Assembly: GCA_002005505.1 (NCBI GenBank)
Contig: KV908559.1
Coordinates: 142,711-165,965 of the forward strand
Source of the DNA: Botryococcus braunii
Taxonomy: Eukaryota > Chlorophyta > Trebouxiophyceae
Reading direction: 5' to 3'
Length of the DNA: 23,255 bases
Shown: positions 1 through 23,255 of the stretch, piece by piece
How positions within the stretch are numbered: the first letter of the stretch is position 1
Layout: every line of letters starts with the position of its first letter
Notes under the pieces: generated by a model
The model's database searches: none
What the model saw: only the letters and a program-made list of their open reading frames with translations
Told to the model about the DNA's origin: nothing
Made by a program: the position numbers and the translations under genes

Positions 1-18
1 GCCCCTTTCTTCTTCCAG

Positions 19-6393
<6,375 letters not shown>

Positions 6394-6411
6394 AGGTGCT
6401 TGTGTGATTTT

Positions 6412-6417
6412 AATAAA
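6412..6417 (+). promoter_or_regulatory. Polyadenylation signal AATAAA
   Basis: A canonical AATAAA hexamer lies 18 bases after the TAG of the candidate terminal exon. A perfect 26-bp palindrome follows about 30 bases downstream. The order stop, AATAAA, hairpin suggests a 3' end for the plus-strand gene. Confidence 0.45.
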
Positions 6418-6448
6418 AATGATAGGACACTTGATATTCTGATATATC

Positions 6449-6474
6449 TGTCAATGTCTATATAGACATTGACA
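6449..6474. repeat. Perfect 26-bp palindrome
   Basis: The half-site TGTCAATGTCTAT is followed immediately by its exact reverse complement, with no spacer. It sits 32 bases past the AATAAA at 6412. Confidence 0.95.
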
Positions 6475-7081
6475 CATAGAACATTCTTATCAAGAGAGGG
6501 CAGGTTTTTCGACTCCAGGAAGTACGATGGCATCTGGTTCTTGAAATCTCAAGCAGCGCTTATGAGGCAGGATGTTGCTCAGGTGCATGCTAACTTTTCT
6601 TGAGATCTCACGCAAATGTGAGAATTTTGCTGAGTTTGTTCGAAGACCCCTCATTGTACAATATGTTAATGGCAATATTAGCTTGCAACAGCTTGAGAGG
6701 CCGGGGTTTTGCAGAAGATACGGTTTCATCATCGTGCAGAGGTGATTACACCCCTCTGAGGAAGATATGTGTGTACATACATGTATGCATCCTGCGTAGG
6801 CAAACGTACTGCGTACATTACGCATACCGTTACATCCACCCAGGCAGTCCTAGAGAAGCACTTCTCTGCGACGTCAAGTGCCTTGTGTCACGTGACCCAT
6901 ACTTTGGCTGACGTAGGTGCTATAAACTTTTGAATTGTTATGGCGCAGCACAAACTTCGTCGAAGCTGGTTGCGCCAGGAATTGTTGGTGCTGTGCTAGG
7001 TTGCGGCATTAGTTGATAGGCCTCTGGGATGTACACTATCCGGTGTCGTGCTTGCATCTGCACTGGTCCCATATCTGGCGT

Positions 7082-7148
7082 GTGCGTGCAATTTTTCCAA
7101 ATCCCAGAGTGGCCACTCTCGGATATGGGAAAAAAATCGCACGCGCGC
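7082..7148. repeat. Imperfect fold-back (inverted repeat), about 30-bp arms
   Basis: The left arm begins GTGCGTGCAATTTTTCC and the right arm ends GGGAAAAAAATCGCACGCGC. The arms pair around a perfect 14-bp centre, AGAGTGGCCACTCT (7106-7119). The right arm abuts a long (CA)n tract. Confidence 0.8.
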
Positions 7149-7152
7149 GCAT

Positions 7153-7228
<76 letters not shown>

Positions 7229-7250
7229 GCACGCACGCACGCGCGCGCGC
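7153..7250 (+). repeat. (CA)n then (GCAC)n/(GC)n tract
   Basis: About 70 bp of CA dinucleotide passes into CGCACGCACGC and GC repeats. This alternating purine-pyrimidine DNA is prone to the Z form. Confidence 0.95.
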
Positions 7251-8069
7251 AGGGGTGGGGGCGCATGTGTGCGCACGCACGCGCGCGTGCGCAGGGTAGA
7301 GTCCCAGGGGCCCTAGCCCCCAGTTGAGAAAGCAATGTCCAGAACGAGTTGCATCTCTAGCGGAAGATGGAGGCCGTGGGGCTTGTGAACTAACCCTGCT
7401 GGAATTCGCCCCAAAATGCGGTGTCAAATCTAAATCATAGGCAGGAGTGTTCTGTCCAAATATTTGTTTGGGGGCAATAAACGCAAAGGATCATTCACGG
7501 CGCAACTGGGCTAAAAGAATTGACGTACCTACTCGAGACACACAATTTTGTGCCTGTGTTTTTTCTTCGAAAAAGAACATGTTGTACAAAGACACCGTCG
7601 GCGCACCAGTTTGGAGCAAACAGATTCACGCATGTATAAGCGGCGAAGGCTTTGTGTACTAACGCAGGCCAGAACACGGTTGACCTCAGCGACGTTGCAT
7701 GAGCACCGGCGCAACCCGTGAGGAGCTTAAAGTCAAGGCTTAAGCTTTAAGCGTTCTTCAATACGTGCAGTACTTGCGCTAGTAGTGAAGTTAGCCCAAA
7801 ACCGAGACTCAGAGCTCCTCACGTACAAATACAAACAGCCCGTTCAGCTTTAAGAAGGCCCAGACTCGGAGCTTGCGCGGCAGACCATTCTCATTGCACA
7901 TTGCAGAGTGACGACGTGGAGTTCACAATGGGTATACCTAATGTATTGTACATGTAGGTACTACAGCAAGGAAATAGAGGAGCCCACGTTGGGGCACGGG
8001 CATGTTTCGCCTTCTTTGGAACCGATCTGAGGGAGAAGAGCTGGATGCAATAAATCACAAGCTCAACTG

Positions 8070-8203
<134 letters not shown>

Positions 8204-8735
8204 ACCTCGCGCCCGCGCAAGTAATATTATGAACGAACTAGCCTAGGGACGCAGCAACATGCTCTTGCATCCCCTATTTCTTTGGAAGAAGGTGCGACTT
8301 GCATGCAGTTTTCAATTGCCTATGACCAACATGTCCGCTTGCAAATAAATACGGCGAGGGCACTAGATACAACTTGATAAGCTGGGGTGGGCCACCACTG
8401 ACAACTTGCCCTCGCATGCCCCATTCAACTTTCAGGAAGTCTGTTCAAATGTTTCTTCCAGCCCTGAGACAAACGCAAAACATCCTTCAAATTTCGGACC
8501 CCGCAAACGGCGCACGAACCCCTTCGAAACCCCTGCGTGTCCCAAGACTGGGAAAAGTCCCTTCATGGGGGTGAACGTCCTCCCCTTACTTCGACTATAC
8601 TGCCTGGGAAAAGCCGCTGGTCAAGCGGAAGCGGGCAACGCAAAACCAACAAGCTGTTGACCTGTTACTCATGCGGCCCCGCGGTACCCATGTATAATCT
8701 TAGAAGGCCGCGCCCGCAACCAATATCGATGTACA

Positions 8736-12559
<3,824 letters not shown>

Positions 12560-14321
12560 CACAAAAAAACATATGGAGTTGTCTCCATTTACAGGTAGAG
12601 GTTAATCACCGCCCCCAGAGCAGTTCGGTTGCAACACTTCGTCGCAAGCCTTCTCACCGAACAGGCAGAATTGGGCATTTCTCCCTTTACATAGCCATTC
12701 TAATTGCCAATCATGGAGGGCCGAAGGTAATGGGAAGCAGAGTATGGGGCCCACTCTAGTGGGTTTCCGGACAACCCCGGCGACAATGGTACAGTACGGC
12801 ATGCTCGGCAGACTGTCCCGCAGAGGCTGCAGCCCCAAAAGCCATCAAGCTTCACCTTTGATAAAAGGAGAAAAGTTCGTGGGACTTAGCCTTACAAGGG
12901 TCAACAGTGGCCTCCTCAGTACCTCTTGTCAAGGCATTGACAGCTGCGGGAAACCTCTGCCTGTCTTGAGTGCGACGGCAAGGTGCAATATCCTGCTCGG
13001 CGGTGGACTGGTCCGCATTGTTACTGGGTCTCCCTGCATACGCGATCGACAAATAATATTACCGTTTATCCATTGCTGCTTGTAAGCCGAGGTAGGATAA
13101 AGATGTCCTATTTTATCGAGTGCGCACGCTGATTGCCTGGCCCACGCCAAGGACGTCCTGGTTGTTTTCGTCCAGAACCCTTGGAGGATGTGTTTAATTT
13201 TTTGGGCTTGACGATGACGGTTTTGGGAACAAGAAGACCGAACGGGAAGAAATCGCAACTGGCTGTTGCTGACGTGGACATCTCAAGCATAATTGAATAT
13301 GCTTTGATGCGTGAGCTTAAGAGCCTGCAGAGGTTGGCGTGAAGCTTTATCACTTAGTTATCTGAGACGAATTGCGCTTTACTGTATCCATGAGGCAGTA
13401 GTCTCACTTAGCCAGCAGTGTTGGTGTACTTTACCCTGTCACAGCAGGTATCTGTCCAGAGAACACTTTCGTTTTGAAAAGAAGGTTGATATGGTCTACA
13501 GTCGCGTGATGATTGGCAAAATATCTTAGGACACCTGGATAGTGGCTGCATCTAGCACCCACGGTGACCTGAACAGTGCTTTCTGACGACTGTTGTTACC
13601 AGAAGGTTTAATAAGCCCAAGCTAAAGCCTTATATGAAGTTTCTATTTTCAGGGATACTTGTCAAGGCCCCCTCAGAGGAAACTGAGCCGAGTTTTACCT
13701 TTAGACCCACTGGTTGAAGGTTCAAAGGTAGTTTTGTTGTAGTTTCAATCCAGGCTCCTTTGTAGGAGTCTTGGCCAAGGTTTATGGTGTGAAGGCTGAA
13801 AGTGCACTATTTTGTCTTTCTCTTGTAGGGCCGCCATACTATTCAGTTAAATCAGCCATCCATCCTTTCTTCAATATTTGGCCCATCAATTTTCATCCTT
13901 GCAGCTATCCTTTCATTCAGCCAGTGGTCCATGATGTTGTTGCCGTCCATTTCTTCTCATGTCATTCCCCAAGTCGATTCCTCCATGCACTAAGCCTGCC
14001 ATTCATCCAAAATTACCATCTTGAGCTGCTTTGAACCTGAGGCGCACATGCCTGCATTTGCAGATTCATTCACTCACACCCCCGTTGATCCCATCACTCA
14101 TCCACCCATCATCCAAGTGTCACTAGCTAAATACACACCACACGGGGTTCACACCCCATCTAGGAGAGTTCTCTAGGCGAGTTCCCCTTTTTCCTTTGAG
14201 TTCAGCGGTATTGTCGCCACCATTGTTGTTGTCATCATCACCATCATCGTCATCATCCCACCATTGTCGGCGATGTCATAGGCGCTGGGCATCATCATAA
14301 TTCCTTCTTTATCACAAACGC

Positions 14322-14374
<53 letters not shown>

Positions 14375-14556
14375 CCACCGCCTTGCTCTCATGGCATCAT
14401 TATTATCATCATCATCCTCACAACGCTATCATTCTAATTGTGAGCATCATCATGACCATCATTGCCATCACACCATCCTTTGATTGTTGCGAAAAAAAGT
14501 CGCTTTATTCGCATGTGCACAAACTTTTGTCAATCTTATTGCGGGGGTTGTTGCAG
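12560..14556. other. Region between divergent RPB3 and ECI genes
   Basis: No recognisable exon was found. The region must contain the RPB3 promoter and probably the 5' exon(s) of the enoyl-CoA isomerase gene, whose start is not visible. Short open frames at 13133-13342 and 13771-14034 match nothing I know. An ATC/CAT trinucleotide tract lies at 14319-14376. Confidence 0.5.
14319..14376 (+). repeat. (ATC)n trinucleotide repeat
   Basis: About 19 CAT/ATC units in a row, with looser ATC/CAT-rich sequence on both sides (14220-14465). It is the only pure trinucleotide tract in the window. Confidence 0.95.
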
Positions 14557-19001
<4,445 letters not shown>

Positions 19002-19254
19002 TAAAGCCACGTCCCGGATCGGGTGCGGGAGAAAGCCAGGTCCGGATGTTGGCTCGAAGTAGGTGGGGCAATGGTGACATTTCCTTCCCAGCATTTTGCT
19101 TTCAGTGGAGGGCATCACTATCAATCCCAAACCTGCATTCCACGTGTTTACGCCCCGAGAGGAAGGACCTGAGGGAGGAAGGAGGTCACATCCAGTGCTC
19201 TCCTCTCCAACAGGAAAGGATTCAAAATTGTTTCTTGTTTTTGACACTTGAAAC

Positions 19255-19590
19255 ATTTTTGACACCGGGAACTGTGCTGCGGTCTGACCAGGCGAACCGC
19301 ATCCAGTTGATTGGCCGTATACGGAGCTACTGGCCTACAGGAGAGGATTTGAGGGTGTAGTCGAAAGAGGACTGCAAGGAAATTTTGTTCACGATAAGGA
19401 ACCTTGCATTCCATGCACCTGGGATGTGGTTTTTAGTCAGAATGGGGAGGACTTCAGAGTTGTCTCTGCATTGGGAGTTCTGCCACCATCCGACCAGGGA
19501 CTGCATCACACGTAGTAGTTGTACCATTCGGCATATGCCTGCAGGAGAAGATTTGAGGGTGTGCGCGATCCTGCATGAAGAAATTTGGCA
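19255..19590. repeat. Diverged direct duplication, about 205-bp period
   Basis: CAGGAGAGGATTTGAGGGTG (from about 19338) and CAGGAGAAGATTTGAGGGTG (from about 19542) anchor two copies. Upstream of each lies a CTGACCAGG/CCGACCAGG block, and downstream a GAAATTTTG/GAAATTTGG block. Confidence 0.6.
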
Positions 19591-20346
19591 AAGCGTTGTC
19601 ACGTGACACAAATAATGCCTCAGTGCACGTGTAATGTGTTAGACCTGGTTGCACCATGCGCACACCAAATTTGGCCACAAGGAAGGTGGCCAGCATATCC
19701 TGACAGTAGGGGTTTCGTTGGTCAACGTGTTCGAGCCTGCATGAGACGCAAGACTGGGTAGTAATTGAAGCTGTGTCCAAATGGTGTCAAGGCGCACAAT
19801 CTTGAACAAGGTAAGTGCCATCGCAAGACATTTGCGTAAACCCTTTGTACACTGCGAAGATGAAGAATTTGTGTCGCAGCCGATTCGCAAATACTTAGTC
19901 TTTGTTTCCTGGTTGCTAATTAGTTTTGATGCCTATACAGTTTTCAAAACGCTAGGAGCGTCAGCAATCAATAGATGTCAGTACGCGCTTAGTACAGCTC
20001 ACGAAATTGACTTATGTTATTTGGGTCAATCTTCGTATATCAGTGGATCCTGAACGGTACAGGGGCATATGCAGTCTCCAATATATGTTAGACTTCAGTT
20101 GAAACACGTTTTTGGTACAGATAGAATGTGTAACACTCGTTCCTGTGATACAAGTAGTATGTCTAAAAACATCACCTGGGTGCAGAATCTGCCACAAGCT
20201 TAATTAAGCAGCACAAGTGCGGTCTCATGTACAGGAAAAGAACTATCGCCAGTGTCGATTTCTGCTTCTCATCCTGGAATTCAAGTCATGGCCATTCCTC
20301 CTCGCTAGCATTGCTAGTAACCCCCAGCCCCCAAGACCTTGAACAC

Positions 20347-20375
20347 GAGCGCGGGCGCGCGTGCCCGCACGCGCG

Positions 20376-20438
<63 letters not shown>
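20347..20438 (+). repeat. (GC)n-(CA)n microsatellite
   Basis: A GCGCGC-rich start passes into about 55 bp of CA. It resembles the GC/CA junction at 7153-7250 read in reverse. Confidence 0.95.
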
Positions 20439-20440
<2 letters not shown>

Positions 20441-20724
20441 CAACGCACATTGCTCACTGCCACCCATCGGCCACCGAGCTCGAGCCTAAAGCGTCAAGTG
20501 ACATTGTTACAATAGCAAAGAAAGCGCCTATGACAACAGCTACTGACAGGAAGTATACATAGCTGCGACCTAATGCACACCACTCTCCTTCAAGCGACAA
20601 CATTGTGATATAACCCAAATCAGCATCATTCACTTTTGCGATTAAATATGCCCTTCTGCATATATGCCCCTTCTGCCGGATGCTCATTCTCGGCAGCCAT
20701 CATTGCCATCTTGAGAGCATACAT

Positions 20725-21045
20725 ATGTGTGGTCCCATTTCGGTTACCTTGGCCATTTTGTCCCATGTGTGATCACATTACGGTGAACTTTGCCCTCGTG
20801 TGACCATGAGGGATCGCATGACGGTGACCTTGGCCACCGATTGGTTACTTGTGTGGAACATGTGTGGTTAGTAACCACACTTGTAACCATCCTTGTGAAC
20901 ATGTGTGGTCGTAACCAATATTGGTTACAACACCCCCCCCCCCCTCGCCCCCTCGCCCCCATTAATGGTTACATCCCCTCCCCCCCCCCCCCTCGCTCCC
21001 CTCGCCCTCTCCATGCATGATCACATTATGGTGACATTGTCCACT
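20725..21045. repeat. Diverged 35- to 45-bp repeats with GGTTAC/GTAACC palindromes
   Basis: TGTGTGRTCACATTACGGTG-like units recur near 20727, 20766, 20798 and 21017, most followed by ACCTTGGCCA-like sequence. Embedded are GTGTGGTTA-G-TAACCACAC (20862-20880) and the perfect palindrome GTAACCAATATTGGTTAC (20911-20928). Confidence 0.75.
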
Positions 21046-21262
21046 TCAGACTCCCTTGACAACTCTAGAGCCAGTGCCATATCGATGTGCATATGGCAAG
21101 GCATGGATAAGTATCCATACGTACTCATAGGTATACCTAAGAGTACCCATCGATACCCATGGTGGCCACAACCATGTTCCATTGTTGTTGTGCTCCATCA
21201 CTTATCTCCAGCGATGAAGGTGTGAAAAATAAATTTTTGTAAGGCGAACTGGAGTCAACCAA

Positions 21263-21270
21263 TGACGTCA
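21263..21270. promoter_or_regulatory. CRE-like palindrome TGACGTCA
   Basis: A perfect 8-bp match to the bZIP/CREB site. It is not near the 5' end of any gene I can identify; the closest gene, the MORN gene, has its 3' end here. A functional role is doubtful. Confidence 0.3.
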
Positions 21271-21296
21271 GTACTAAAAAGATCACCTTGCTCTCT

Positions 21297-21320
21297 AACC
21301 CATGTTAATTAACGTGGGTT
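21297..21320. repeat. 24-bp palindrome with one mismatch pair
   Basis: AACCCATGTTAA is followed by TTAACGTGGGTT; one T/G position breaks perfect symmetry. It lies about 370 bases beyond the stop of the MORN gene. Confidence 0.85.
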
Positions 21321-21689
21321 ATACGCCTTCGGTTTTTCCCCTTTCCTGGTCTTGGCCTGAATTTCACAACATTGGTTTGCTCCTGGGTAATCTCAGGAGG
21401 ATACTTGCCGAACGCCCGTCGTAAACTTGAAAACTATCTTACGAACTTCTGTACTACGTCATTATGTTCAGATATGACATTCCACTCCCCCCCCCACCCC
21501 ATCCCAAAACAAATAGAAAGAAAGAAAGGAAAAAAACTGAAAACAAAATCGCGATTGACCAATTGTTCTCCACTTGAACCTGCAGGTACTGGCTCAAGCC
21601 TACCCTTGAACTTATAAATAATAAGTGAAAACGCAACACCCATATCGCTTGTCCTCCTTGAGGATTCCCAAGCATGTGTCCCCAGAAGC

Positions 21690-23174
21690 TCACATCCATG
21701 CACCCCTCACCAAAAACCAAATTCCATATCCTACCATATAGAACATGTATGCATGTATGTTCCAAACAAGTCTAACCAAATACATCATCATATAACCATA
21801 AAGAATCACAAGTGCAATCTTGACCAAGACCGTGAACAATTCAGCCAAGACCGTGTTTTGGTGGCCACAGGCAGCCAAGGACGTGTTTTGGTCGCCACTG
21901 AAAACCAAGGACGTGTTTGGGTCGCCACTGGCCAACTTGAACTTGCCCAGCCACCCCTTATGGTCCTGCTTCCACTGCCCCACGTACTTCCATTCTTTGG
22001 CCAACGTTTCCTTGCCATGCCCATGCCGCTTGCCCTCCTTCCGCTTCCCCGCATACTTGTTGCGATTGGCCAAGGTTTCCTTGCCGTGCCCATGCCGCTT
22101 CCTCGCATACTTGTTGCAATTGGCCAAGGTTTCCTTGCCGTGCCCATGCCGCTTGCCCTCCTTCCACTTCCCCACGTACTTGTCGCCCTTGGCCAGATTT
22201 CCTCGCCGCGACCATGCCGCTTGCCCTCCTTCCACTCCCCCAGGTACTTGTCGCCCTTGGCCAAGGCTTCCTCGCCGAGCCCATGCCGCATGTCCTCCTT
22301 CCAACCCCCCCATACTTGTCTCCATTCGCCAAGGTCTCCTCGCCCTGCCCATCACGCTTGCCCTCCTTCCACTCCCCCACGTACTTGCGCCCATCGGGAT
22401 AGGTGTACTCGCCGTCCCCATTAAACTTGTCCTCCTCCCAATCCCCGACGTACTTGTCTCCATTCGCCGAGATGTACACGCCACTTCCATGACGCATGCC
22501 ATCCAACCATTGCCCCAGGTACTTGTCGCCGTTGTCAGATGTGTACTCGCCAGACCCCTGCTTCTGGCCAAACATCCACTCGCCCACGTACTTACCCCCA
22601 TTTGCAAAGGTGTACTCGCCCTGCCCATGCCTGTGGCCATTCATCCACTCCCCCACGTATTTCTCCCCATCCGCGTAGGTGTACTCGCCCTGCCCATGAG
22701 GCTCGCCCTCCTTCCACTCGCCAACGTACTTGTCGCCAGAGGCAAAAGCCACCTCGCCGTGCCCATGCCGCTTGTCCTCCTCCCACTCGCCCACGTACTT
22801 GCCCTCATTTGCAAAGTTGTACTCGCCATGGCCATGTTTCTGGCCGTCCTTCCAACACCCACATACTGGGCTCCGTCAGCATAGGTGTACTCGCCGTGCC
22901 CATGCCGCTTGCCCTTCTTCCACTTCCCCACGTACTTGTTGCCGCAGGCAGATGTTTCCTCGCCGTGCCCATGCGCCCGGCCCTCCTTCCATTCCCCCAC
23001 GTAGGAAACCCCGGGGGAAGTGAAGCGGCCGATGCCATGGGGTCGGCCGGCGTGCCAGTTTCCCTCGTATTGCCCCAAGTGTAGGGTCCCATCCACAGCT
23101 CTGTACTGGACGTTGTTCCCTGCGGCACCTGGGGCCGTGGGTCCTTGTGGTGCTAGCTCCTGCGACGTGGCCAT
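21690..23174 (-). CDS. MORN-repeat protein, about 17 repeats, hydrophobic C terminus
   Basis: MORN repeats form elongated beta-sheets and often link membranes or phosphoinositides to the cytoskeleton, or serve as scaffolds in cilia. About 17 units of 23 residues (YVGEWKEGxxHGxGEYTYAD type) run from about residue 33 to near 21960. After the repeats come three 10-aa units (SGDQNTSLxx, 21845-21934). A strongly hydrophobic stretch (FTVLVKIALVILYGYMMMYL) and a TGA at 21692-21690 follow. The frame shifts at about 22855, 22304 and 22198, each one base short, so three frames must be joined. The first in-frame ATG is at 23174, but the frame is open to the window end, so the true start may be upstream. 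Length is about 496 residues. The specific role is unknown. Confidence 0.85.
21845..21934 (-). repeat. 30-bp (10-aa) tandem repeat, three units
   Basis: CCAAGGACGTGTTTTGGTCG-type units on the plus strand start at 21845, 21875 and 21905, 30 bp apart, with a partial unit at 21824. On the coding strand they give SGDPNTSLVF, SGDQNTSLAA and CGHQNTVLAE. Confidence 0.85.
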
Positions 23175-23255
23175 GGGGGCTACCTGCTTCACAACAAGCC
23201 ACGTTTTAGCAACAGCGTGTACGGGATCAGCTTGGAGAAGGGGGATGCCATGCAG

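Larger units (their letters stand above)
19002..21689. other. Intergenic region between convergent ECI and MORN genes
   Basis: No gene is supported. The region contains a diverged duplication (19255-19590), a (GC)n-(CA)n tract (20347-20438), and the TGTGTG/GGTGACCTTGGCC repeats with GGTTAC palindromes (20725-21045). It also contains C-runs (20931-21000), a CRE-like site (21263) and a 24-bp near-palindrome (21297). Open frames such as 19781-20053 have no recognisable domain. Confidence 0.6.

Noticed and set aside
13133..13342. Candidate first exon of the isomerase gene
   Set aside because: The translation has no targeting-peptide features or homology, and no donor links it to the exon at 14557.
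14391..14484. Serine-rich start (MASLLSSSSSQR) as a transit peptide for the isomerase
   Set aside because: It comes from the ATC repeat region, meets a TGA before the exon, and no donor joins it in phase.
21820..22884. Long plus-strand frames opposite the MORN array (Leu/Pro/Ala-rich)
   Set aside because: They mirror the periodic MORN codons. The minus strand gives textbook MORN motifs.

Overview
The window looks like nuclear DNA of a eukaryote. Its protein-coding stretches are split by GT...AG introns at positions and phases that fit conserved protein families. Many introns consist mostly of long (CT)n, (GT)n, (GA)n and (CA)n microsatellites. The RNA polymerase II subunit reads more like the plant form than the animal form, because it keeps a PEAYxYDxEV segment near its C terminus. 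A microsatellite-rich alga or other protist is my best guess, but the sequence alone does not fix the lineage.

Layout. (1) About 19-6393, plus strand: a GT61-family glycosyltransferase resembling the POMGNT2/EOGT group. Its 5' end is off the window, and a roughly 600-residue low-complexity, acidic, 23-aa-repeat insert appears to split the catalytic domain. (2) 6420-8735: no gene seen, but several palindromes and microsatellites. (3) 12559 down to 8736, minus strand: a complete four-exon gene for Rpb3. It lacks the zinc-loop cysteines and has a decayed second copy of exon 3 in its last intron. (4) 12560-14556: no confident gene; ECI 5' exons may lie here. (5) 14557-19001, plus strand: Delta3,Delta2-enoyl-CoA isomerase (ECI type) in five recognisable exons, ending in a peroxisomal-type AKL tripeptide. 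(6) 19002-21689: no gene seen; diverged tandem repeats, GGTTAC/GTAACC palindromes and one CRE-like palindrome. (7) 23174 down to 21690, minus strand: a protein of about 17 MORN repeats with a hydrophobic C-terminal tail.

The genes do not form a pathway: they cover protein glycosylation, transcription, fatty-acid beta-oxidation and a membrane- or cytoskeleton-associated repeat protein. What they share is a run of apparent one-base deletions inside conserved exons, in genes on both strands. Most can be repaired by adding one coding-strand G. The likeliest cause is an under-polished assembly, so frameshifts should not be read as pseudogenes without checking.

No CRISPR array, rRNA, intact tRNA, insertion sequence or defence system was seen. 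The most unusual biology here is the zinc-loop-less Rpb3, its duplicated exon, and the repeat insert inside a glycosyltransferase fold.
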